A stretch of DNA of 41,080 nucleotides from Planctomycetota bacterium (GTDB lineage Bacteria > Planctomycetota > JACOTG01), in contig JACOTG010000115.1 of NCBI GenBank assembly GCA_016178505.1, positions 1 through 41,080 on the forward strand, given 5' to 3'. Numbering within the stretch: position 1 is the stretch's first letter; each line of letters begins with the position of its first letter. Below the pieces are notes generated by a model. That model was not told the origin of the DNA and ran no database searches. It saw only the letters and a list, made by a program, of their open reading frames with translations. The translations under genes and the position numbers were made by a program. Of this stretch, positions 1 to 7,477 are shown piece after piece.

Positions 1-816
1 CATCGGTACCCCGATCGTGCTCTGCTCCTCGTCACGAATCAGTGCCCGATGTACTGCCGGTTCTGCACGCGCAAGCGAAAGGTCGGCAAATCCGGCGTGA
101 CGCGGACCACGATTCAGCAGGGAATCGACTACATCGCCGCGCATCCCGAGATCCGCGACGTCATCCTCTCGGGCGGCGATCCGCTGATGCTCTCCGACGA
201 CATGATCTGCGACATCATCGCGAGGCTTCGAGCGATCCCGCATCTCATGATCATTCGCATCGGGACCAAGGTGCCGTGCACGCTGCCGCAGCGCATCACG
301 CCGCAGCTCGTTCGCAGGCTGAAGAAGTATCACCCGCTTTACATCAACACGCACTTCAACCATCCGGCCGAAGTGACGAAGGAAGCGAAGCGCGCGCTCA
401 CCCGGCTCGTCAATGCCGGAATTCCGGTGGGAAATCAGGCGGTGCTGCTCAAGGGGGTGAACGACGACGCGGTCGTCCTCAAGGAACTGTTCATGAAGTT
501 GCTCGCCGCACGGGTGCGACCCTACTACCTCTATCAGGCCGATCTCGTCAAAGGGACCGAGCACTTCCGGACCAAAGTCGAGAAATTGCTCGAGCTGTAC
601 AAGGCCGTGCGCGGGAAGATCTCCGGGCTCGCCATTCCGACGTTCGTTCTCGACGCTCCAGGCGGCGGCGGAAAGATTCCGCTGCTTCCGAACTACGTCG
701 AGGACTGGAACGAGAAGGAAATCGTGCTGCGGAGCCCCAAGGGATTCCTTTGCAGATACAACGAGATCCAGGAGTCGCCGCTCGCCGAGGAGCTCGTGGG
801 GGTCGACGCCGGCTAG
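1..816 (+). CDS. KamA-family radical SAM aminomutase (lysine 2,3-aminomutase-like), 5' truncated
   Basis: The reading frame is open from the first base and lacks its N-terminus; 271 residues are present out of a family length near 350-420. The radical-SAM cluster motif is complete as C-P-M-Y-C-R-F-C at the window edge, followed by SGGDPL (SAM binding). Near the C-terminus are the substrate-binding segment D-L-V-K-G-T-E-H-F-R-T and the D-A-P-G-G-G-G-K stretch whose lysine holds pyridoxal phosphate in lysine 2,3-aminomutase. The family interconverts alpha- and beta-lysine, but relatives act on glutamate or on lysine 34 of elongation factor P (EpmB), so the substrate is open. The next gene is a small basic protein 63 bases downstream. 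Confidence 0.93.
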   Translation, partial: HRYPDRALLLVTNQCPMYCRFCTRKRKVGKSGVTRTTIQQGIDYIAAHPEIRDVILSGGDPLMLSDDMICDIIARLRAIPHLMIIRIGTKVPCTLPQRITPQLVRRLKKYHPLYINTHFNHPAEVTKEAKRALTRLVNAGIPVGNQAVLLKGVNDDAVVLKELFMKLLAARVRPYYLYQADLVKGTEHFRTKVEKLLELYKAVRGKISGLAIPTFVLDAPGGGGKIPLLPNYVEDWNEKEIVLRSPKGFLCRYNEIQESPLAEELVGVDAG

Positions 817-879
817 ATCGCCTGATAAACTCCTCGCCCTTCGAGGCCGGCGTTGCCGGCTCAACAAGGAGGCGAGACC

Positions 880-993
880 GTGTCGAGCAAGAAACGAACG
901 AACAAGCTGAAGTGGCGCTCGAAGAAGGCCAACCACGGCAGGAAGCCCTGCCGCGGGAAGAAGAAGGGCCAGCTCGCGCGCGCTCAGAAGTAG
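880..993 (+). CDS. 37-residue highly basic protein
   Basis: A GTG start sits 7 bases after a strong Shine-Dalgarno AAGGAGG, and the short frame ends in TAG just before a strong terminator, so this looks like a real gene. About 40% of the 37 residues are Lys or Arg, with one Cys and one His. The composition resembles small ribosome- or nucleic-acid-associated proteins, but I do not recognise the family; ribosomal protein THX differs in sequence. A role in binding RNA or DNA is inference from charge alone. It lies between the aminomutase and a hypothetical protein and probably forms its own short transcript or the end of the aminomutase one. Confidence 0.72.
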   Translation: MSSKKRTNKLKWRSKKANHGRKPCRGKKKGQLARAQK

Positions 994-1009
994 AGCTGGG
1001 GATACCGCA

Positions 1010-1052
1010 CGGGCGGCAGCGCCGAGACACGGCGACGCCGCCCGCGCTTTTT
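1010..1052 (+). terminator. Intrinsic terminator after the small basic gene
   Basis: An 8-bp outer stem (CGGGCGGC with GCCGCCCG) and a 5-bp inner stem (CGCCG with CGGCG) close a 5-base loop, followed by CGC and five T. It begins 17 bases after the stop of the small basic gene. Confidence 0.85.
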
Positions 1053-1139
1053 CGCCAGGACTCGAGCCCGCCGATGCAGCGCCGCGACGACGGCATGGAA
1101 CCGGCGCTTCGTCGACGATCGAGCTGAGGGAGATCGCAA

Positions 1140-1577
1140 GTGGCAAAGATCAAGCCGCCGGCCGACATCATCGCGAAGCGTGACGTCCTTCACGGCACGG
1201 AAACGACGCGTGAGGACTTGGTGGCGCACGGCGAGTACTTCCTCGAGGTCGACGCCATCCACGATGCGCTTTCGTTCTTCGTGCGCGCCGACCACGAAGA
1301 AGGCATCCGCCGGATCGTGGACGCGGCGATCAAGGACGGACAGGCGTTTCTGCTGCAACGGATCGAGCGCAGCCACCGCTTCGAGATCACTCCGGAAGTC
1401 TGGCGACGCACCGCTGAATCGGCGGAGAAATCCGGCAAGCTCCGCTATGCGCTCACGGCGTTCGAACGCGCCGGCGACACCGAACGGGCGAACGCGATCC
1501 GCGTGAAGCTCGGGATCGCCGTCGAGCAGAAAGTCCTCCCGGGAACCGAGATCGTCGACCCGACGATTTCGACGTGA
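1140..1577 (+). CDS. Hypothetical helical protein, 145 aa
   Basis: GTG start preceded by GAGGGAGA. The product has no signal peptide or membrane segment and looks all-helical. The C-terminal half (KSGKLRYALTAFERAGDTERA) reads like one TPR-like helical hairpin, and the middle (DAIHDALSFFVRADHEEGIRRIVDAAIKDG, quoted in part) could be another. I do not recognise a named family. Its stop overlaps the start of the desulfhydrase-like gene by 4 bases (GTGA), so the two are probably co-translated, but no functional link follows from the sequence. Confidence 0.75.
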   Translation: MAKIKPPADIIAKRDVLHGTETTREDLVAHGEYFLEVDAIHDALSFFVRADHEEGIRRIVDAAIKDGQAFLLQRIERSHRFEITPEVWRRTAESAEKSGKLRYALTAFERAGDTERANAIRVKLGIAVEQKVLPGTEIVDPTIST

Positions 1578-2575
1578 GCGAAGCGAGCTCGCGGGCGCGA
1601 ACGGCGGCGCTCCTCGAGCGCTTCCCGCGGGAGACTCTCGCCGTTCGCCCGACGCCTCTCGAACGACTTCGGAATCTCGAGGCGCATCTTTCGGTCGCCC
1701 CTCTGTGGGTGAAGCGCGACGATCTCACGGGGTTGGCGTTCGGCGGCAACAAGGCGCGCAAGCTCGAATTCCTCATGGCGGAGGCGAAGCGCCGCCGTGC
1801 GCTCTGCGTCGTCACGACCGGGTTTCCGCAGTCGAACCACGCTCGCGACGTTGCGGTCGCCGCGCGCCGCCTCGGACTCGATCCCGTTCTCATCATCGTC
1901 GGAAAGGACCCGCGCGATGCGACGGGAAACCTCCTCCTCGATCAGCTCTTGGGAGCGGAGATCCACTTTGCGCCGACCGTGCGGCGCGCCATCGCGGGTG
2001 CGCTTCGCGTCGTGTCGAGCAAGCGACTGCGCGGGAAACGGCCTTACTTCATCTTGCCAGGCGGCTCGATGCCCGTCGGCGCGCTCGGGTACGTCGATGC
2101 GTTCCTCGAGATGCACGCGCAATTCGAGGCGATGGGACGAGAAATGCCGGCCCGGCAGTACGTGGCGCTCGGTTCGGGGGGGACGCTTGCCGGACTCCTC
2201 GTGGGACGCGCGCTCACGTCCGCGCACACCCGGCTCGTGGGAGTTCGCGTCGTCGAGAAGCGGCTTTTGCGCGATGCGGCCGTCTTGCGACTGGCGACGC
2301 GAACGGCTCGGCTCCTCGGTCGAGCCGATCTCCGGATTTCATCGAGCGACTTCGACGTCGAGGACGACTTCGTCGGCGAGCGCTACGGCACGTCGACGGA
2401 AGAGGGCGATCTCGCGACGGACGCGTTCGCGCGGCGCGAAGGCATCTTCCTCGATCCCGTCTACACCGCGAAAAGCGGTGCCGCGTTCCTCGAGCATGCG
2501 GAATCGAGCGCCTTCGATCCACGCACGGGAGCGCTCTTCTGGCACACCGGCGGCACGATCGCGCTCTTCCGCTGA
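1574..2575 (+). CDS. PLP-dependent D-cysteine desulfhydrase / ACC deaminase family protein
   Basis: 333 residues, the usual length for this fold-type II PLP family. F-G-G-N-K-A-R-K-L-E-F carries the PLP lysine (the K of GNK) and Q-S-N-H carries the serine that stacks on the cofactor; the phosphate-binding loop is G-S-G-G-T-L-A-G. Members split D-cysteine to pyruvate, ammonia and sulfide, or open the cyclopropane ring of ACC; sequence alone does not separate them here, and desulfhydrase is the commoner bacterial activity. The GTG start overlaps the previous gene by 4 bases. It ends 7 bases from the convergent NRDE gene, with no terminator visible between them. Confidence 0.88.
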   Translation: MSEASSRARTAALLERFPRETLAVRPTPLERLRNLEAHLSVAPLWVKRDDLTGLAFGGNKARKLEFLMAEAKRRRALCVVTTGFPQSNHARDVAVAARRLGLDPVLIIVGKDPRDATGNLLLDQLLGAEIHFAPTVRRAIAGALRVVSSKRLRGKRPYFILPGGSMPVGALGYVDAFLEMHAQFEAMGREMPARQYVALGSGGTLAGLLVGRALTSAHTRLVGVRVVEKRLLRDAAVLRLATRTARLLGRADLRISSSDFDVEDDFVGERYGTSTEEGDLATDAFARREGIFLDPVYTAKSGAAFLEHAESSAFDPRTGALFWHTGGTIALFR

Positions 2576-2582
2576 CTCGCCG

Positions 2583-3332
2583 CTATTCGCGGATCTGCTC
2601 GATCCTCTTCGACAGGTCATGGAACGGAGTGCGACAGGGCGGCCCGTCGGCGTAAAGGAATCGCCCGCCCGCCCACGATCCCGCGCGCAGGAGCGCGATC
2701 GTCGACGAGACGGTGCCGCGTTCGCCGAGGTGCTTGCAGATGGCGTGATCGCCGGGCACGCGAATCTCGTGATCGCGGAGCAGGGGGGCGATCGCATCGA
2801 TCAGCGACTTCGCCTCCGTCCTGCGCGAGGCCGCTTCGACGTCGAATGCGGCCACGACTTCTCGCAGGAAGATGCTGTCGACGTCTTGGAAGTTCGTGAG
2901 CACGTGGACGCCGGGCGAAAGCGCAGCGGTCCGAACCACTTCGTCTGCGAAGTGGACCACGAGCGCGTGGTCGGCGTCGGCGACGAGCAGGTTGAACGGG
3001 TTGTAGTCGGAGCGGTGGAGTTCGTCGCGCACGATCTCTTCCGCCTCACCGGCGCTGCGACCGCGAAGCGCGTCGCGGCACAGGAGTCCGCGCGAGCGGC
3101 GCGCGAGGTCGATGCGATCGGTCGGTCGGTTCGTGATGCCCACGAAGACGCCCCGTTCGTTGATGCCGATCCACGTGCCCGCGCTGCGCGCGTCGACGGG
3201 CGCGAAAGATTCCGGCTCACCCGGCCAACGAATCGGCGGGATCGACTCGCGATCGAGTTCCTCGTCGCGGTTCGCACCGACGACGATCGGCCAGCCGGGC
3301 GCGATCTTGTGGAGGAGCAGCAGCAAGCACAT
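2583..3332 (-). CDS. NRDE family protein (TANGO2-like)
   Basis: 249 residues beginning M-C-L-L-L-L-L and containing G-A-N-R-D-E-E-L at about residues 18-25, the signature that names the NRDE family; Cys2 is the invariant second residue of this Ntn-hydrolase-like group. Eukaryotic TANGO2 is linked to Golgi organisation and metabolism; the bacterial role is not known. The frame stays open far upstream, but the start is set at the Met-Cys because the family begins there. It overlaps the stop of the upstream repeat protein by one base (TGATG), so it is translationally coupled and last in the 7404-2583 operon. Confidence 0.9.
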   Translation of the reverse strand: MCLLLLLHKIAPGWPIVVGANRDEELDRESIPPIRWPGEPESFAPVDARSAGTWIGINERGVFVGITNRPTDRIDLARRSRGLLCRDALRGRSAGEAEEIVRDELHRSDYNPFNLLVADADHALVVHFADEVVRTAALSPGVHVLTNFQDVDSIFLREVVAAFDVEAASRRTEAKSLIDAIAPLLRDHEIRVPGDHAICKHLGERGTVSSTIALLRAGSWAGGRFLYADGPPCRTPFHDLSKRIEQIRE

Positions 3333-4810
3333 CAGGGCTTGTCGAGCGATTCCTGGAACGACTTCTCGAGCGATGGAATCGGGCCGAAGACCTCGGCGGC
3401 GACGTTGACGCTCGCCTTTCGCAACGCGTCCTCGTTCATCCCGGGCGCGCCGAGAACGGTCTGCAGCTTGCTCGTGAACGCCGACCACTTCGACTTCGTC
3501 CCCTCGTTGCTGCGAAGGAAGCGCACCAGCGCCCAGCTCTCGAGGTACCAAGCGTCGAACTTCTTCGACTCCCGAGCCGCGTCGATCGTCGTCGTCATCA
3601 CTTCCTGGATCGAAAGGAGAGTGTGCTTGTCGCGCAGATCCGCGAGCGCGCCCGTCAGGCGTTGGCTTGCTCGACCGACCTCGAGCTTCCCCTCGAACCA
3701 GCTCTTCTCGCGGAAGTAGACGCTGCTTCCGATGTCGAGCCATTGCGGCATCCCGTGCGGCCACGTGCGGCTTCCGTAGAGGCGCGCGCTCACCTCGAGC
3801 AGCGTTCCGAAGACCGTCGAGCGGTCCCGTGCGTGCCGCCAGCACGACACGACGCCTTCCCTCGGGTCGATGCGACCCAGCGTTTCGCGCGCATCCGGCC
3901 CTTCGACGTTGGCGCGCCGAACGAAGTCGTCGACGTCGAGATAGATGTTCGCCTGGAGCGGTCCTGCCGTTTCGGCGCCGTAATGTTCCTTCATGAGCGG
4001 CCACGCCGCCTCGAGCATCGAGGCGGCTTCCTCGGCCATGCCCGCCTCGACGTTGCACTTCACCTTCCAGTTCTTGCCCGAGGCTTCCCACGCGTTCTCC
4101 CACTGCTGCCGGAGCTTCAGGACTTCGTCGGCCGGGAGCCATTGGCCCTTGTACTGCTCGAGACCTTGCTCGAGCTTCGCCTTGTCTTCGGGCTTCACCC
4201 AGCGGCCTTCGTACTCGACGAGTCCTTTCTCGAGGCGGTTCTTCTCCTCGGGGGTCACCCAGCCCGACCCGTACTTCACGAGCCCTTTCTCGAGCTGCTC
4301 CTTGTCCTCCGGGGTCACCCAGGCGTTTCGCCACTTCACCATGCCCTTCGCCTTCATCTCGTCTTCGTAGGCTTTGGACTTGGTGGCAGCGGCTTCCTTG
4401 GGAGTCATCCACGCGTCGCCTTGCTTGACGAAGCCGAGCGCCTTTCGCGCGGCCGCGTGATCGGGGTCGGCCTTGATCGTCTCTTCGAGGTGCTGCTTCC
4501 ACTCCTTGCCGAAGTTCTGATCGTGACACCAGAGCGCGAGCTGATAGATCGCCTCCGCGTCGCCCGGCTTCAGCGCGGCCTTCTTCTCCTCGTAGATCTC
4601 GCGCGTCGTCTTTCCCTTTTCGATGCTCGCGACGTCGGTCCTCGCGATCTTCTGCGTGCCGAACGCCGTCTTCACGACGACCTCGCGCGTGTTCTCCTCG
4701 ACGATCGTCCCCTCGACCTTTCCCCCCGAGCGCAGGTGCACGACGTCCGCGCGCGCCAGAAGCGCGGGGAGAAGGACGCAGGCGAGAAACGAAAGGGTCT
4801 TCCGATTCAT
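3332..4810 (-). CDS. Secreted protein with tandem 20-residue Trp repeats and a peptidase-like C-terminal region
   Basis: 492 residues. An N-terminal signal peptide (MNRKTLSFLACVLLPALLARA) precedes a small beta domain (VVHLRSGGKVEGTIVEE) typical of planctomycete secreted proteins. A TPR-like stretch follows, then at least three 20-residue units of the form W-V-T-P-E-D/E-K-x-x-L-E-K-G-L-V-x-Y-x-G, with degenerate copies on both sides. The C-terminal half (about 270-492) resembles the shell of DUF1570/peptidase-MA proteins but I see no HExxH, so it is probably inactive or different. The start at 4810 is preferred to 4819 because GAGG lies 8 bases upstream. It starts 11 bases after the kinase stop, so the two are likely one operon. 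Confidence 0.82.
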   Translation of the reverse strand: MNRKTLSFLACVLLPALLARADVVHLRSGGKVEGTIVEENTREVVVKTAFGTQKIARTDVASIEKGKTTREIYEEKKAALKPGDAEAIYQLALWCHDQNFGKEWKQHLEETIKADPDHAAARKALGFVKQGDAWMTPKEAAATKSKAYEDEMKAKGMVKWRNAWVTPEDKEQLEKGLVKYGSGWVTPEEKNRLEKGLVEYEGRWVKPEDKAKLEQGLEQYKGQWLPADEVLKLRQQWENAWEASGKNWKVKCNVEAGMAEEAASMLEAAWPLMKEHYGAETAGPLQANIYLDVDDFVRRANVEGPDARETLGRIDPREGVVSCWRHARDRSTVFGTLLEVSARLYGSRTWPHGMPQWLDIGSSVYFREKSWFEGKLEVGRASQRLTGALADLRDKHTLLSIQEVMTTTIDAARESKKFDAWYLESWALVRFLRSNEGTKSKWSAFTSKLQTVLGAPGMNEDALRKASVNVAAEVFGPIPSLEKSFQESLDKP

Positions 4811-4821
4811 TTCGGTCATCC

Positions 4822-7404
4822 TCACTGAACGAGGGCCAGCGACAGCGCACTTCGCAAGTCGCTTCGAAATCTCTCGAGGTCGCTCTTGTTTTGCAGCACG
4901 TCGACTTCCGAACGCATGTCGTCCGCCATCAGCACGCCCTGCATCTGATGGGTGATCGCGTCGCCGAGAAAGCGCCAGGGCCGATCGGAATCGGGCCGAC
5001 GCACCAGCAACCGGAACTTCTGATACGAGATTTCTGCGACGACGCAATGGGCGACCATCTGATCGCGTTGCTCGTCGATGAGCTTCGGCAACACGTCGGT
5101 CGCGTGTTTCAGTCCCTCGTCCAGCTCGGCTTCGTCGGCCATGCAAAGCTGATCGTAGTGACCGCATCGGGCGGCCGAAATGGAATAGGCGAGCCACAGC
5201 CGTGCGAGATCGTGCGTGGGCATCATCGCGATGACCCTTCGAAAATCGCTGGTCGCGCCGGCAATGTCAGGATGATCAGCGCTGTTCAACTTCACGTAGC
5301 CGAGTGCGAAGCGACGTTCCACGTCGTTCGGATCCCGCGCTAGCGTCTCATCGAGTCCCTTGCGGAACTCATCTTCCATTCCGAGCCGCTTCATGACGAC
5401 TGCGAGTCCTTCAAACGCCCTCGCTAGCGTCGGGTCGAGGCGTACGGCCTCGCGGTAGTGTCGCTCGGCCTCGACGAAGTGCGCGCTAGCGTCGGAAGCC
5501 TTCGAGCTGGATTTCGCGCGCTCGCCCATCTCGAATTCGATCACTCCGAGGTTGTTGTGGCACCGGGCCTGGAACTCTGCCGCCTGCGAGTGCTCGAGGG
5601 CTGAAAGCCCGTACGCCTTCGCCTGCTCCAGCTTTTGTTGCTTCAGCCAGTAATCCGAGAGCCAGAAATTTGGCTCCGGTGCGCGCGGATCGACGCCGTT
5701 CGCCTTGGAGTACTCTTGCGCCGCCTCATCCGATCGCCCACGAAGATTGAGGCACTTCGCGCGAACCAAGAACGCCGTGCAGCGGTAAACGGCTTTCTGG
5801 GATCCCGTCGTTTCGTCGAGCGACTTGCCGAGCCAGTCGAAAGCCGCCTCGAGATTTCCCTCGTTGTACTCGTACATGCCTCGGATGTAGAAGTCCTCGT
5901 TCGAACGGAAGGGGAGCGATTTGGCGGCCTCTTGCTCGTGTTTCGCTCGAGCCGCATCGACCTTCGCAAGCGCCGCCGCATACAAGAGCCGAAGACCTCC
6001 TGAATCCGGGTCCAGCTGCACGGCGTGTTCGAGGTCCGAAGCTGCGGCAACGCTCTCAGACGTATCGTTCTTTCGCATGCGCGCCCAGCCGCGCAGCCAC
6101 CAGTATTCGCAGCGATCGGGCACACGACCGATCGCTTCGTCGAATTGCAGGATCGCATCGTTTGGCTTTCCCATGTCCATGAGCTCGCGACCTCGAGCAT
6201 ACGCGGTTGCCGCGGCGTTCTCGTTTGCATGGGCGCGGTCGGCGGCCGCGTGAATGCCAACTGTCGCCGCAATCGTGCCGAGCACCACGGCGACAGCAAC
6301 GGCGGCTGCGACGCCGCGGTGGCGGCGCACGCGCTTCACGAGCCGCGTCCACGGGCCCTGCGGGCGCGCGTGGATCGCCTCGAGGTTGAGGAAGCGACGC
6401 AGATCGTCCGCGAACTCCTTCGCGGTCTGATAGCGCCGCACGGGGTCGCGCTCGATGGCCTTCTGGGTGATCGTGTCGATGTCGCGCGGCAAACGCGAGT
6501 TGATCCTTCGCGGCGCCGGTGGATCCCCGCGGTGGATCTGCTGCACGACGGCCTCGGTCGTGTCGCCCTCGTATGGGACGCGCAGCGTGAGCAGCTCGTA
6601 GAGGGTCGCGCCGAGCGAGTAGACGTCCGAGCGGCGGTCGACCGGCCCCTTTCCCACCTTGAGCTGCTCGGGGCTCATGTAGAGCGGCGTCCCGACGAAG
6701 TCGCCGGAGCGCGTGAGTGTGACGTCCGCCTCGCCCTTCGCGAGTCCGAAGTCCGTCAACACGAGGCGACCTTCGGTCGTGAGAATGAGGTTTTGCGGCT
6801 TGACGTCTCGGTGCAGGATGCCCGCCTCGTGCGCGGCATGGAGCGCATCGGCGACGTCGGCGATGATGCGCACGACCCCGAAGAGATAGTTGCGCGCCAG
6901 CGATGTAGCCGTTCGGCTTTTCAGTCCGCCCACGCGCGTCGCGACGCCCGTCCCGGTGCCATGGGAGGCCCTCTCGATCGTGAGTGCCTCGTCGGGCGGC
7001 GGCACGGAGGGCTGATCCCGCGTGATCGCCTGCGACAAGCGCGCCATCTGCTCGAGGTGCGACAAATTGCGGTCGACCGTGCGAATGCCCTTGAGATCCG
7101 CGACGATGTCGTACAGCGTCCGCCCCTCGAGGAACTCCATGGCGATGTAGTGGAAGTCGCCCTCGACGCCGACCGCGTGGACGCGAACGATGTTGGGATG
7201 GTGGAGGCGTGCCGCGGCGGACGCCTCGCGCTCGAAGCGGCCGACCGACTTCGCCACGAGCCCCGCCGCCGGCGGCAGGACTTTCAGCGCGACGCGGCGC
7301 TGAAGCGAGACCTGCACCGCCTCGAAAACGATGCCCATCCCGCCGCGCCCGACCTCGCGAACGATGCGAAAGTCGCCGAGGGTGCGCCCCTCGAGTCCAG
7401 GCAT
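4822..7404 (-). CDS. Membrane Ser/Thr protein kinase with C-terminal TPR domain
   Basis: 860 residues. Kinase domain about 12-340: glycine loop GRGGMG (19-24), catalytic K41, HRD (198-200), DFG (218-220), and an activation segment ending SPEQL. One transmembrane helix (about 364-385) leads into at least six TPR-like units to about residue 800, so the sensor part would be outside the cytoplasm. Between alpha-D and alpha-E, about residues 105-170, there is an insertion rich in Ser, Thr and Pro that most kinases of this class lack. Strong Shine-Dalgarno GGGAGG before ATG; a -10-like TAGAAT lies at 7435-7440. First gene of a probable operon with the repeat protein and the NRDE protein. Its targets are unknown. 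Confidence 0.95.
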   Translation of the reverse strand: MPGLEGRTLGDFRIVREVGRGGMGIVFEAVQVSLQRRVALKVLPPAAGLVAKSVGRFEREASAAARLHHPNIVRVHAVGVEGDFHYIAMEFLEGRTLYDIVADLKGIRTVDRNLSHLEQMARLSQAITRDQPSVPPPDEALTIERASHGTGTGVATRVGGLKSRTATSLARNYLFGVVRIIADVADALHAAHEAGILHRDVKPQNLILTTEGRLVLTDFGLAKGEADVTLTRSGDFVGTPLYMSPEQLKVGKGPVDRRSDVYSLGATLYELLTLRVPYEGDTTEAVVQQIHRGDPPAPRRINSRLPRDIDTITQKAIERDPVRRYQTAKEFADDLRRFLNLEAIHARPQGPWTRLVKRVRRHRGVAAAVAVAVVLGTIAATVGIHAAADRAHANENAAATAYARGRELMDMGKPNDAILQFDEAIGRVPDRCEYWWLRGWARMRKNDTSESVAAASDLEHAVQLDPDSGGLRLLYAAALAKVDAARAKHEQEAAKSLPFRSNEDFYIRGMYEYNEGNLEAAFDWLGKSLDETTGSQKAVYRCTAFLVRAKCLNLRGRSDEAAQEYSKANGVDPRAPEPNFWLSDYWLKQQKLEQAKAYGLSALEHSQAAEFQARCHNNLGVIEFEMGERAKSSSKASDASAHFVEAERHYREAVRLDPTLARAFEGLAVVMKRLGMEDEFRKGLDETLARDPNDVERRFALGYVKLNSADHPDIAGATSDFRRVIAMMPTHDLARLWLAYSISAARCGHYDQLCMADEAELDEGLKHATDVLPKLIDEQRDQMVAHCVVAEISYQKFRLLVRRPDSDRPWRFLGDAITHQMQGVLMADDMRSEVDVLQNKSDLERFRSDLRSALSLALVQ

Positions 7405-7477
7405 GGTGACCTCCCGGAGTTCAAGTTCAGGCGCATTCTACGGCCGAAGTGGCGTTTCTGTCGCGCGGTCGGAGCGT

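Noticed and set aside
1797..3719. 640-codon open frame on the plus strand
   Set aside because: Overlaps the desulfhydrase in another frame and runs antisense to NRDE and the repeat protein; Ser/Arg-rich translation without motifs.
3332..4810. Zinc peptidase in the repeat protein
   Set aside because: No HExxH is visible in the C-terminal half despite general likeness to DUF1570 proteins.
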